Shown here: piece by piece, positions 49,511-58,825 of the stretch
How the letters are laid out: every line of letters begins with the position of its first letter
How positions within the stretch are numbered: the first letter of the stretch is position 1
Assembly: GCF_000410535.2 (NCBI RefSeq)
Contig: NC_021490.2
Span: 1 to 64,000, forward strand
Direction: 5' to 3'
Origin: Treponema pallidum subsp. pallidum str. Nichols
Lineage (GTDB): Bacteria; Spirochaetota; Spirochaetia; Treponematales; Treponemataceae
Length of the DNA stretch: 64,000 nucleotides
Program-made: the position numbers and the translations under genes
The notes under the pieces: generated by a model
What the model was told of the DNA's origin: nothing
Seen by the model: only the letters and a program-made list of their open reading frames with translations
Database searches by the model: none

Positions 49511-50443
49511 ATGAGTCAGGAGATCGGTATCAAGCTCGCGGACGGGTCTTTTTTCCCTCTCTTTACTGCAGAGGGTGCGCAGCGCACAACGCTCGAGCTC
49601 GTTACCGCGAATGACCAACAGTCTCGTGCTCTTTTGAGCTTTTTTAAACGGGTTTCTCCTGGCGATGGAGAGGCGTCGGTCACCTCTGCAGAACTTGAGC
49701 CTATGGGTGCGCTTTCGATAGACACGTTGTCCGTTGCTGCGGCGGGGGGAGCTACTATTCGCCTCGAGGTTGAGTGTGATGGGAGTCGGTGCCGTGCGCG
49801 TGCGACGGATGTAGGTTCTGGTGCTTTTCAGGAAACCTCTTTCTCCGTGTTGGAGAGATCCTCAGGAGACGCGACACCGGATGAGCAGCCTGCTGCTCAG
49901 ATCGAGCATGTCAGTTCTTTCCCTGAAGACGAGGGAGGGGATGGTTCTACCCTCACGAGGAGACGACGGATTTTGTTGGCAGTGTGCGCATTTCTCATTC
50001 TGCTCGGTGGTGTCTTGGTAGGTTGGGTTCTGTACATGCACGGCGCCTCTCGTCCTGCGGTCGTGCCGTCACAAAAAGTTGAACTGCCCAGGTCTTCTGC
50101 GCATGTTGCAGCGCGTGAGCTTGAGCGTACTGCGGTTGAGGCACGTGTCGTCGATCTCCCATCTGAGACTGCTCTTCCAGAAACCCACAAGGAAAAGGAC
50201 GTCCCCCCTGCGTCTCCCGGGGCTGAAACGGCTACGAGTGCAGCGGCAGAACCTGTAGAGGAGTCTGGGTCTGGATCCGTCAAGGTTGTGCGTTATACGG
50301 TCAAACGGGGGGATACGCTCTGGGATTTGGCGCGGAGTTATTACAAGACTCCGTGGCGCTACATGAGAATTGCTGAGTTTAACCGACTGAAAAACCCTGA
50401 TCATATCGTTGCAGGAACCTCAATTGAAATTCCGTCACGGTAA
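49511..50443 (+). CDS. Hsp70-SBD-like membrane protein with LysM domain
   Basis: This 310-residue protein joins three parts. Residues 1-115 resemble the beta-sheet substrate-binding domain of DnaK: IGIKLADGSFFPLF matches the start LGIETMGGVFTKLI and the sheet RLEVECDGSRCRARATDVGSG matches [22 protein letters not shown] by position. A membrane helix at 154-176 follows RRRR, so the N-terminus faces the cytoplasm. After a Pro/Ala/Glu-rich periplasmic linker, a LysM peptidoglycan-binding domain (257-310) has YTVKRGDTLWDLA. A GGGGGTG site precedes the ATG. It overlaps or adjoins a lytic transglycosylase gene. Confidence 0.8.
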   Translation: MSQEIGIKLADGSFFPLFTAEGAQRTTLELVTANDQQSRALLSFFKRVSPGDGEASVTSAELEPMGALSIDTLSVAAAGGATIRLEVECDGSRCRARATDVGSGAFQETSFSVLERSSGDATPDEQPAAQIEHVSSFPEDEGGDGSTLTRRRRILLAVCAFLILLGGVLVGWVLYMHGASRPAVVPSQKVELPRSSAHVAARELERTAVEARVVDLPSETALPETHKEKDVPPASPGAETATSAAAEPVEESGSGSVKVVRYTVKRGDTLWDLARSYYKTPWRYMRIAEFNRLKNPDHIVAGTSIEIPSR

Positions 50444-50450
50444 GCATCTC

Positions 50451-52556
50451 GTGTGGGGAGGTGGCTTTTTCTCTCTCTTACGGGAGGGCAGGTTGTGCCT
50501 GCGCGTGTGGTGCGTGGTGTGTGTCCTTGTCTCGTGGGAGGGCACTGTGTGCGCGCGCGGCGCTAGGGAGGTTGATATCCCTCAGTTTTTGAGAGACAAA
50601 AACTACACTCCGTTTCTAAAGCCAACAGATGAGTTTCTCGAGCAGGTCGCCGCGCGGGAAGGTGCAAGTTACTTCATTGGGTTACACCTCAAGCGGGCCA
50701 AGTTTTCCGAAGAAGCTCACGAGTACTTCGTACGTGGCGCAGCGCAGGCCGCACCGTACCGCCAGTTATGTGCGCATGAGGCACACAATACAGGGAGTCC
50801 ACTACAGCGTCTCGCCTTTATTGAAAAACAGCTGCATGTCCTTAATGCAGGCAGCGATGCGCGAACCAAAACGCAGCAACAGACACTTCGCCTTTTGCGT
50901 TCAAGGGTGCTCTTTGAACTCGAACGCTACTACAGTCTGAGAACGGTTGTTGAGTCTTGGTACAACGATAGGGCACTTGCGCCCCATACGAGTGCACAAT
51001 TTGCTGCGCTTATTGCGGCACTGCCGGATCTGCCGCGTATCTTTAAGGAAGTACATGGTGCTCGTGTGGACGTCTTTCACAGGAATTACAAACGGGGGTG
51101 GGAGAGAGTGCGATTGTTGTTGCGCTCTTCTGCGTGGCACACGCGGTACGCTACAAATTCGGTTCTCTCCGATTTTGGGAAAGCAGCGCTTTACGGTAGT
51201 GAAAACAGTGTTAAAGCCGCGCAGGTTTTTCTTGACCATCTTGCACATCTATCGCGCTCAACGTTGTCCAATGCGGAATTAGAGGCACGACTGCGTTTTT
51301 ATTGCTATTTTTATGCGGCGCGTCTTTACTCGCGGTCCGCTTCTCACAAGAAGCAAGCGCTTCCCCTTTTCAAAAAGGCAGAGAAAGTGGCCACAAGGCG
51401 GCAAGATGCTGATAATGCCCTGTGGTATTACTTGGACGTACTGCGTGCATTGGACTTTGATTCTTTCTTTAAGGTGCTTGTTGAAAGTGCACCACGTTGG
51501 CGTTCGGATTCTTGGTTTTCTGACCTTGTCGATTATGCAATTGTCCAGCTGACTACGCAGCAAGATTGGGGGCGTCTGGCTACACTGCAAGAGGTGCTGA
51601 CGCATAGAGCATTACCCGAGCGCTCCGCGCGCGTTACGTATGTCCTTGCGCGTTCAGGTACGCTTTCAGAAGAGAGTGCGCGCCGCGCTTACCGTACCAT
51701 CTTCGAAACTGCGCATTCTTCCCTTTACTATCGTGTTCTTGCTGCATGTGCATTGGGCATTCCTCTGGAAGAGGCTTTGTATAAGGTGCGGAGTAAGAGA
51801 ACACCGCATCCTTTTCTTACCCCCGATGAGTCGCGTGCTATTCTCCAAGGTTATGTAGACTATCACTTGGACGATATGTTCTACCAAGCTATGGTACAGT
51901 TCTATCCTGACATTCCTCTCCACCTTGCAGAGCATTTTGCGAACGCACACATACAAAGATCACGATGGTCCGATGCCGTGCGCATTCAGTCGTACGCAAT
52001 ACGCTCTCACGGTGCGCGCTATTCTGTAGAACACTTGAAGATTGCGTACCCGCGTCCGTGGCTTGACGTCATACAAGGCTATGCAGGGAAGTATCATATT
52101 GAGGAGTATCTGCTGTTTGCGCTCATCCGGAGTGAAAGTCTGTTTCAGCCGCAGGTTATCTCTCGGGCGGGCGCTGTAGGTCTTGCTCAATTGATGAGGC
52201 CAACCGCTTCAGATATCGCTCGTAAGCTCAATATCGACACCTATGACTTAACTGACCCGGATATCAATGTTAGATTCGGCAGTCTGTTCTTTTCCGATCT
52301 CATTCGTCGCTTTGATGGCTCCGTGTTCTGTGCCCTGTTCTCCTACAATGCGGGACCGTCGCGCGTCCGCAAATGGAAAAAACAGAGGGGAAGTCTGCCC
52401 GATGATCTGTTCCTCGAAACCCTGCCTCTTGCAGAACCTCGGGAGTACGGGAGGAAGATCCTATCCGCAGCGGTGATGTACGGGTACCTTTATTATCAGA
52501 AACAGGCTTCAGATGTTGTGTGTGCGTTGCTTCCTGAATTCTGTCGTGCTTCCTGA
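50451..52556 (+). CDS. Soluble lytic murein transglycosylase
   Basis: The protein has a signal peptide, a long helical superhelix (residues about 60-540) and a C-terminal SLT domain that cleaves glycan strands of peptidoglycan. The catalytic glutamate is Glu562 in LIRSES; AVGLAQLMRPTA, SYNAGPSRVRKW and YGYLY complete the goose-lysozyme-like fold. The start is uncertain: GTG 50451 gives a good signal peptide; TTG 50409 (inside the LysM gene) and TTG 50493 (after GGGAGGG) are alternatives. It follows the LysM protein immediately and the two probably act on the same wall. Confidence 0.9.
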   Translation: MWGGGFFSLLREGRLCLRVWCVVCVLVSWEGTVCARGAREVDIPQFLRDKNYTPFLKPTDEFLEQVAAREGASYFIGLHLKRAKFSEEAHEYFVRGAAQAAPYRQLCAHEAHNTGSPLQRLAFIEKQLHVLNAGSDARTKTQQQTLRLLRSRVLFELERYYSLRTVVESWYNDRALAPHTSAQFAALIAALPDLPRIFKEVHGARVDVFHRNYKRGWERVRLLLRSSAWHTRYATNSVLSDFGKAALYGSENSVKAAQVFLDHLAHLSRSTLSNAELEARLRFYCYFYAARLYSRSASHKKQALPLFKKAEKVATRRQDADNALWYYLDVLRALDFDSFFKVLVESAPRWRSDSWFSDLVDYAIVQLTTQQDWGRLATLQEVLTHRALPERSARVTYVLARSGTLSEESARRAYRTIFETAHSSLYYRVLAACALGIPLEEALYKVRSKRTPHPFLTPDESRAILQGYVDYHLDDMFYQAMVQFYPDIPLHLAEHFANAHIQRSRWSDAVRIQSYAIRSHGARYSVEHLKIAYPRPWLDVIQGYAGKYHIEEYLLFALIRSESLFQPQVISRAGAVGLAQLMRPTASDIARKLNIDTYDLTDPDINVRFGSLFFSDLIRRFDGSVFCALFSYNAGPSRVRKWKKQRGSLPDDLFLETLPLAEPREYGRKILSAAVMYGYLYYQKQASDVVCALLPEFCRAS

Positions 52557-52586
52557 TTGAAGCCTTTTGCACCTTTCTTCTATAAT
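52557..52586 (+). promoter_or_regulatory. Predicted mnmG promoter
   Basis: TTGAAG at 52557-52562 and a consensus TATAAT at 52581-52586 are separated by 18 bases. The ATG follows nine bases later (CCGCTGCCC), giving a leaderless or near-leaderless message. Confidence 0.65.
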
Positions 52587-52595
52587 CCGCTGCCC

Positions 52596-54488
52596 ATGGG
52601 TTTCAGATTTTCTGACTATGACGTTATCGTCGTCGGTGGTGGACACGCAGGTGCCGAAGCGGCGCTGGCCGCTGCCCGTATGGGGGAGCACACGTTACTC
52701 ATCACTCAGACAATCGATAGTATCGGCAGGCTCTCATGTAATCCTTCCATTGGAGGAATTTCCAAGGGGAATATTGTAAGAGAAATCGATGCACTCGGCG
52801 GAGAGATGGGAAAGTTTGCGGATGCATGCATGATTCAGTATCGACTGCTCAACAAAAGCCGGGGCCCTGCAGTGCAGGCGCCGCGTATCCAAGCAGATAA
52901 GTTTTTGTATGCCCAGAAGGTGAAGTATACGTTGGAATGTACGCAGCATCTTCACCTGTATCAGGACACAGTGGTAGACGTTGTGTGTTCCAATACCACT
53001 GATGCAGGATATGTAGCGTATGGGGCAGCGCATGCGGTAGTTACCGCACGCGGCAGACGCATCTCTGCACGTGCGGTGGTACTGACTACGGGGACCTTTA
53101 TGGAAGGGCGTGTGTATATTGGGGAATATGAGGCACCTGAAGGCCGATTAGGGGAACATGCCGCTGAAGGGCTGGGAGCTGCGCTGAGAAAAAAGGGGTT
53201 TCAGATGGGACGGCTGAAGACGGGTACGCCCGCGCGCGTACTACGAAAATCTGTAGATCTTTCGGTAATGGAAAAGCAAGAAGCCGACGCTATCATGCGT
53301 CCTTTTTCCTTTGCTCACGTGGAAATCAATCGTCCACATGCGGACTGTTATATTAATTACACCAATGAGAGAACGCATCAGCTCATCCGTGAGAATTTTC
53401 ATCGTTCTCCATTCTTTTCTGGCAGAATAAAGGCGGTAGGGACACGATATTGTCCGTCTATCGAAGATAAAGTGAGGAAGTTCCCCGACAGGATACGTCA
53501 CCAGCTGTACATAGAACCGGAAGGATTAGATACGGAAGAGTTATATATAAACGGGCTTTCATCCTGTTTGCCAGAGGATATACAGGATGAAATGATCCGC
53601 ACTATCCCTGGTATGGAACGCGCGGTTATTACGCGTCCTGCATACGCGGTGGATTATGCGGTGCTATTCCCTGTACAACTTGGTATTGATTTGCAAACAA
53701 AAAGGGTGAGCGGGCTCTTTTCTGCAGGTCAGATTAACGGAACATCCGGCTATGAAGAAGCTGGAGGTCAGGGTATTATCGCCGGGATTAACGCTGCGCT
53801 GTACGCGCGCAGTACTAAAACCAAAGAGGAGTATCATCCATTTGTTCTGAAACGCGACGAAGCATATATTGGCGTCATGATAGATGATCTTGTAACACAA
53901 GGAATAGACGAACCCTATCGGATGTTTACCGCGCGTGCGGAGTATCGTTTGAAACTCCGTCACGATACTGCGGATGAACGTCTTACAGAAAAAGCTTACG
54001 CCATTGGGCTGCAGAAGAAATCTGCTGTAGAAACGTTGCAAAAAAAGATGCGTACGAAGCACGAGATCTTGCATCTGCTTCAGACCAACAAAGTTAGTCT
54101 TACCCATGCAAACGCATATGTTCAGCTGAAGCCGCATATAGGTAAATCGTTTGCAGCTACGCTACGTGATCCGGTAATACCTCTTGGGCTTATCGCTTCG
54201 CTGAACGAGCAGATAGCGCAGTTCCCTTTGGAAGTGTTCCAGTCGGTTGGGGTGGAGATACGCTACGAACACTACATCGCTGCACAGGATCAAAGAATTG
54301 CACAAGTGGAGAAAATGGAAGGAATAAAGATACCAGCGCATTTTGATTACGCGCGTATATCAGGTCTCTCTGTAGAATCCCGTACACGATTGGAACACGT
54401 TCGCCCGGACACTATCGGGCAGGTTGGGAGAATGCGCGGAATCAGACCCTCTGACGTAATGCTGTTGCTCGCCCACTTAAAGCGGTAG
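52596..54488 (+). CDS. mnmG: tRNA uridine 5-carboxymethylaminomethyl modification enzyme MnmG (GidA)
   Basis: MnmG with MnmE modifies the wobble uridine of several tRNAs, using FAD. The 630-residue protein has the FAD motif VVGGGHAGAEAA near residues 12-23, the family segment CNPSIGGISKGNIVREIDALGG and the C-terminal helical domain with LRHDTADERLT. ATG 52596 was chosen over TTG 52557 because it places the FAD motif at the usual distance from the N-terminus. No ribosome binding site precedes it. rsmG (gidB) is not adjacent. Confidence 0.96.
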   Translation: MGFRFSDYDVIVVGGGHAGAEAALAAARMGEHTLLITQTIDSIGRLSCNPSIGGISKGNIVREIDALGGEMGKFADACMIQYRLLNKSRGPAVQAPRIQADKFLYAQKVKYTLECTQHLHLYQDTVVDVVCSNTTDAGYVAYGAAHAVVTARGRRISARAVVLTTGTFMEGRVYIGEYEAPEGRLGEHAAEGLGAALRKKGFQMGRLKTGTPARVLRKSVDLSVMEKQEADAIMRPFSFAHVEINRPHADCYINYTNERTHQLIRENFHRSPFFSGRIKAVGTRYCPSIEDKVRKFPDRIRHQLYIEPEGLDTEELYINGLSSCLPEDIQDEMIRTIPGMERAVITRPAYAVDYAVLFPVQLGIDLQTKRVSGLFSAGQINGTSGYEEAGGQGIIAGINAALYARSTKTKEEYHPFVLKRDEAYIGVMIDDLVTQGIDEPYRMFTARAEYRLKLRHDTADERLTEKAYAIGLQKKSAVETLQKKMRTKHEILHLLQTNKVSLTHANAYVQLKPHIGKSFAATLRDPVIPLGLIASLNEQIAQFPLEVFQSVGVEIRYEHYIAAQDQRIAQVEKMEGIKIPAHFDYARISGLSVESRTRLEHVRPDTIGQVGRMRGIRPSDVMLLLAHLKR

Positions 54489-54543
54489 CAGCTACCGCAG
54501 AGATAGAAGAACCGCCTTATCAGGCAGGTGTTTGTACGTACTT

Positions 54544-55443
54544 TTAACGCACAGCAAGGAGCGCTTCGGCGTGAAGTTCGGTGATAAGGCCACAGGAAAC
54601 CATATCAAACAATTGTTCGCTATTTGTTTTTCCAAAAAAGAGAAGATCGTCAGTTCCTAACCCAACACGGACCCCTGCATCCATCATTTTTTTTATAGGA
54701 TGTTTTTCTAGGCATTCCACCGCGTTGAGCATGACATTACTGGTTGGACATACGTTACAGCGAACTTTTCTTTCAGCTAGAAACCGCAAAACGTTCTCGT
54801 CAGTAGCGGCTCCGATGCCATGTTGGACTTCGTCCAGGTTAAATATTTCGACAAAGTGCCGTACCGATTGCGCATCAGAGAACTCGCCTACGTGGGCTTT
54901 CTTTTTTAAGTGATACTTCTCGGCCAGTTTAAAAATATAGATGAAATCTTCGATTCCTTCGGAAATCTCTGGACCGTAGAGGTCAATATTTTCAAAGATA
55001 CCGCTTCGCATCATGGGCTCAGCCCACTGTTCTACGAAGCTGCGCTCTCGTATTTTGGAGATACCGAGCTCAAAGTGAAGGGTAACATTGCGCTTGTAGC
55101 GTCGATGCAGATCGCTTAAATCACATAAGAAATGATCCAAATTTTCTTCATAATGGGTGATAAAGCCAATATCAACTGATGTCTCCATTACGACGACATT
55201 GTCTGCAATGGCATCCTCTATGGACATGGTAAACAAATTCAACACGTCTTGCGCAGTTTTACACTGAGGACGCGTGTACTCACCAATAATTTCATGCATT
55301 TCGTCGAGCCCGCGCATTTTACGTGGAAAGTTTGGAATGACTACTCCTGACCATTGCTTATATCGTTCGTATTTCATACTCAAATTCAGATGCGTGTGCA
55401 CATCTGCTTTTGGCTGTGATCGATAATATTCAAGACTCTTCAT
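54544..55443 (-). CDS. Adenosine deaminase family protein
   Basis: This 299-residue amidohydrolase should convert adenosine to inosine in purine salvage. The metal ligands are His16 and His18 in ADVHTHLN, with [15 protein letters not shown] and [10 protein letters not shown] forming the rest of the active site. AGAGGATG precedes ATG 55443. The family also includes adenine and methylthioadenosine deaminases, so substrate is not certain. It fits a bacterium that cannot make purines de novo, along with the phosphoribosyltransferase at 58.8 kb. Confidence 0.88.
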
Positions 55444-55600
55444 TCTGCATCCTCTTGCGTAAAACAATAGATAATGTCGAGCAATGCTATGCTTTTAACG
55501 GGTATACTCGTTTCCTATATTCAATGGAGACTTATAAAAAATCAAGTATTACCAAACGTTCTGCATTTACGAAAATTTCCTAGAGGAGGTGGGCTAAGTA

Positions 55601-55690
55601 ATGGTATTGGGCAGGGAAACCTGCGAGTGTGTTCTATACGACGGGACAAAGACAATCAGCAGCACGAACAGATCAACGTCCCCTTGCTAA
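55601..55690 (+). CDS. Possible 29-codon small ORF with a strong ribosome binding site
   Basis: The stretch 55444-55804 between the deaminase and RicT genes has no convincing gene. On the plus strand AGAGGAGGTGG at 55582-55592 precedes ATG 55601 and a 29-codon frame ending in TAA at 55688-55690. The site is one of the strongest ribosome binding sequences in the window, but the short product (MVLGRETCECVLYDG then a Ser/Thr-rich end) is not recognised. An 89-codon frame in another phase across the same stretch (55474-55743) is also unconvincing. Confidence 0.25.
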   Translation: MVLGRETCECVLYDGTKTISSTNRSTSPC

Positions 55691-55804
55691 CAAACCCCAC
55701 CACGCTCACATCGGTTGTACACGCGAACACACTGCACATGTGAGTGTGGTGTTACGAGTGGGTGCAGCGACTTAGGTGCGCCACACAGGCTACGTGTGTA
55801 ACGA

Positions 55805-56506
55805 TCATTCCTCAAACGTCAAACAACAGCGCAATCGTCCGCAACGACCCATCATCTGGGTTGAACGAAATAATAGATTTTTTTCCTTTACCATTTTTAC
55901 CGAGACTGGACGCAACCTGCTGAACACTGAGCAACAACATAGCGCGCGCCCGCAGCAGTCAATTCCGCCTACTATCCGCGCTTCTTCCCGTTCATTTATC
56001 TGTCGCAGTTCGACTCTCGTACCAAATGTAGCTCCTAAGTCTCTAACTAATTCTCTGAAATCAACACGTGCTGGCGCACTGTATAGAAATACCACGCGTG
56101 CTTCTTCTAAAGGATAGTGACAGCAAATACATTTCATCTCAAGTTGATAGTGCTCAATGCGATCCCGAAAAATCATTTCCGCAGCACGTTCCTTTTCCCT
56201 ATGTATGTGCCATGTGCACAAATCTTGGTCTGATGCAACACGTACCACACTCGCGATATCGGTTTGTACCGGTGTACGTATACGCCCTACGCACCGAGCA
56301 ATGTCGTTGCCATAACGCGTGGGTACCACGACAAAAGTGTGCACGCGTAGCGCCGCGTGAAAACGCGCATATAACACTTCGCGGGAGTACTCAAGACGCA
56401 ACTGATATAAAAACTCTCCTTCCTCCTCCATGGGCTGCGGCGGAAAGGCAGGGGTGGAAGCACACGCTGTGCAGGGGTCAGCATTTGGGCTCAGTTTAGG
56501 TATCAT
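55805..56506 (-). CDS. PSP1/RicT (YaaT) family protein
   Basis: The 233-residue protein has the PSP1 C-terminal domain, rich in paired cysteines: [17 protein letters not shown] and [15 protein letters not shown]. In Bacillus the RicT protein acts with RicA and RicF in an iron-sulphur Y-complex affecting RNase Y and development. AAGGA lies eight bases before the ATG at 56506. The gene follows a DUF327 gene on the same strand, the same pairing as yaaR and yaaT in Bacillus. Function here is inferred from family only. Confidence 0.85.
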
Positions 56507-56523
56507 GATAAGTTTCCTTAGTG

Positions 56524-57045
56524 CTAGATCAGTAGGTCCACGAGCATACCGTAGATTTCCTCCGTTTTCTGTAAAACCGTGAGTTGATCTACCTGGTGAG
56601 ACATGAGCTCCCTTACAAAGGAAGCCAGCTTTTGGTCAATGACCTTTATTTTTGTAAATATTACCGTATCAGGCATACCTGTTCCCCTGTCTATCCTGAT
56701 ACTGCTTTTTGACTCAGTGGTGTAATTGTGCTTAATCGCGTATTGGACAAATTCTTTGACCGCCTGTTTATATGCGGCGATGGTTTCTAGCGTGCGCGTG
56801 TTTTTTAATATATCCCCTGTGGAGCATAGGCGATCTTGCAGATACGCCAACCGTGTCTGATGTTCTTCGTGAACAAGAGACGGATCCTGCACTGCAGAGT
56901 GCGGGTCCGTCTTAGGATATAGGAGGGAGAGAAAGCGCGCAGCCTGCAGGGGCCGTTTTTCTTTTGACTTTTTTTTGGCTCTCTCAGGAGGAGCGAATGC
57001 GGACAGTAAAGACGTAGAGTCAGAATTTCCTACGCGATATCCCAT
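56524..57045 (-). CDS. DUF327 (YaaR) family protein
   Basis: The 173-residue protein belongs to DUF327. The conserved part runs from [35 protein letters not shown] in pieces to the C-terminal [17 protein letters not shown]. The first 60 residues are basic and poorly conserved. Its molecular function is unknown. It lies five bases after the bactofilin gene and 17 bases before RicT, so these are one transcript. It resembles no enzyme. Confidence 0.78.
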
Positions 57046-57050
57046 CCGCT

Positions 57051-57482
57051 TTATCCTGACTTGCTGTACTTGTTGTATCCAAACGCAGACGTATGAATAC
57101 TTTTACGACCGAGATAGGCCTTGAGCACTTTGTTGAATCCCTCTTGATCTGCCACTGCATAGCAAAAACCATCCAAAAAAGCTTGCTCGTCCACCACAAT
57201 TTTTCGGGTAAGCACTGCGCCCAGAATAACTCCAGAAGGGAGCACCTGCACCGCCTCTGACGCAACGATATCTCCTTCAACCATTCCTCCTACGATGATG
57301 CTCCCTACCCGTATGACGCCGCGGACACGCGCGCGCTTCCCGATTACCACGTGCCCTGTAGTGATAACGTCCCCATCGACATCCCCTTCAATGCGAACTG
57401 AACCGGGGACAACAACGTTCCCGCTGATACGGGAGCCTGCACCAATAAGCGTGTTCATGGAGCGACGCTCAATCTTTGCCAT
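57051..57482 (-). CDS. Bactofilin (polymer-forming cytoskeletal protein)
   Basis: The 143-residue protein is a bactofilin: a right-handed beta-helix of repeated short strands (GSRISGNVVVPGSVRIEG, GHVVIGKRARVRG, GGMVEGDIVASEA) with flexible ends. Bactofilins polymerise at the membrane and localise wall enzymes, influencing cell shape. I chose ATG 57482, with AGGATGGA five bases upstream; an ATG three codons earlier (57491) is less well placed. It follows an M23 peptidase gene by 21 bases, as in many shape-control operons. Confidence 0.92.
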   Translation of the reverse strand: MAKIERRSMNTLIGAGSRISGNVVVPGSVRIEGDVDGDVITTGHVVIGKRARVRGVIRVGSIIVGGMVEGDIVASEAVQVLPSGVILGAVLTRKIVVDEQAFLDGFCYAVADQEGFNKVLKAYLGRKSIHTSAFGYNKYSKSG

Positions 57483-57503
57483 GTATTCCATCCTGTTGAG
57501 ACA

Positions 57504-58595
57504 CTATCCTGCCCCTGCAGTTTTGACGTTGAGGTATTTACCAGGATCGACAACGTCAGAGCCGATATGTATTTCATAGTGCAGATGTGGACCAGTCGCT
57601 ACACCCGTGGCGCCGATATAACCGATGATTTGTCCTTGTCGGATGTGCTGCCCACGGGTGACGGTGTAGGATTGCATGTGCGCGTAGCGGGTATAAAACC
57701 CATGTTTGTGCTTGATAATAACGTAGTTTCCCCAACCCGAATCGTATTCTACCGTCACCACATGTCCGTCTGCAGTGGCAACGATAGGATCCCCTGAACG
57801 GTGAGTGGATAGATCAATACCCTTGTGTACATACCACTGCCCTGTAAATGGATGTCGGTTCTTGCCAAATGCCATGGAAATGTGACCTACGCCTCCCTTT
57901 ATGGGCCACAGGCTGGGAATGTCAGAAAAAAGTGCTGTTTGCGAATTGAGCAACTTTCCTATCTCCCGTACTGGCTGCACAGAGTTCTGAAAATAGGCGG
58001 CTATGCGCCGCAGTTCCTCTGGCTCCGACCCAACGCCCTGCGCGTTTTTGCCATGCTGTTCTGTCACTCCAACGTTTCCCTTTTGTGCTCCATCCTTTGC
58101 TGACGCATCATCCGGCTCGTTAGACTGGTTTGTGTCGGATACACTTCGTACTGGTTTTTCTGCCCCAGATTGGAGCCCACTGAGGCCAACCTGAGAGAAA
58201 GTTTGGGAAAGGGAAGTCTGGAACGCCTTAGAAGTGCGAATAAGTTCTGCTGCTTCTTGGCGCAGGAGTGCAAGGTGCACCTGCGTTCTGTCCACCTCTG
58301 CGCGGACCGCCGCCAGGCGACGTGCGGAGGTGACAGACTGATGGGCAAACCAAAAAAAAGAAGCCAACACGCCAACACCGCACAGAAGAACGCACAAGAG
58401 CGTGCGAGCGGTAGTACAGAAAGTCCGGGCCGCACACTGAGAGTGTGGTACTAACATGACGGTGAGTTCTGCACGGCCTGCGGCGCCCAGGCGCGCTGCG
58501 GCTTCGCGTACAAGCCGCGCACAACGCGTACACCGGTCAATACAAAAACGAACGAACGCGTACTCAATACGCTTGTATCTTCGGATGCGTGCCAT
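57504..58595 (-). CDS. M23 family peptidoglycan endopeptidase
   Basis: The 363-residue protein has a single membrane helix near residues 66-86, a coiled coil (about 95-130) and a C-terminal M23 domain. Zinc ligands are His257 and Asp261 in HKGIDLS and the HLH at 337-339. It probably cuts peptide crosslinks of peptidoglycan in the periplasm while tethered to the inner membrane. GGAGAGGTC lies before ATG 58595. With the bactofilin next to it, a helical-shape or elongation role is likely. Confidence 0.9.
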   Translation of the reverse strand: MARIRRYKRIEYAFVRFCIDRCTRCARLVREAAARLGAAGRAELTVMLVPHSQCAARTFCTTARTLLCVLLCGVGVLASFFWFAHQSVTSARRLAAVRAEVDRTQVHLALLRQEAAELIRTSKAFQTSLSQTFSQVGLSGLQSGAEKPVRSVSDTNQSNEPDDASAKDGAQKGNVGVTEQHGKNAQGVGSEPEELRRIAAYFQNSVQPVREIGKLLNSQTALFSDIPSLWPIKGGVGHISMAFGKNRHPFTGQWYVHKGIDLSTHRSGDPIVATADGHVVTVEYDSGWGNYVIIKHKHGFYTRYAHMQSYTVTRGQHIRQGQIIGYIGATGVATGPHLHYEIHIGSDVVDPGKYLNVKTAGAG

Positions 58596-58617
58596 GCGCA
58601 AGACCTCTCCGGGGAAA

Positions 58618-58646
58618 ACGGTATCACCGCGGTTAGATACTGTCAA
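58618..58646 (-). promoter_or_regulatory. Predicted promoter of the M23-bactofilin cluster
   Basis: On the minus strand a consensus TTGACA (plus 58641-58646) is followed after 17 bases by TACCGT (plus 58618-58623). The start codon at 58595 leaves a leader of about 16 bases. Confidence 0.5.
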
Positions 58647-58825
58647 ACCGTGGAACTACGGGACGGTCTGAGCACGAGGACGCGGGCACCCAACCCAAGC
58701 TTCGGTTCTACTTGCTCTTTTCTTTAAAGAGGACCAAGAGGGCACACGAGCCCCAACCCTGGCCAGGAGCGAGCACTGGCTTGGCCCCCGCGCTGAGGGA
58801 AAAGCGGGAGGACTTTTCCGTGCTG

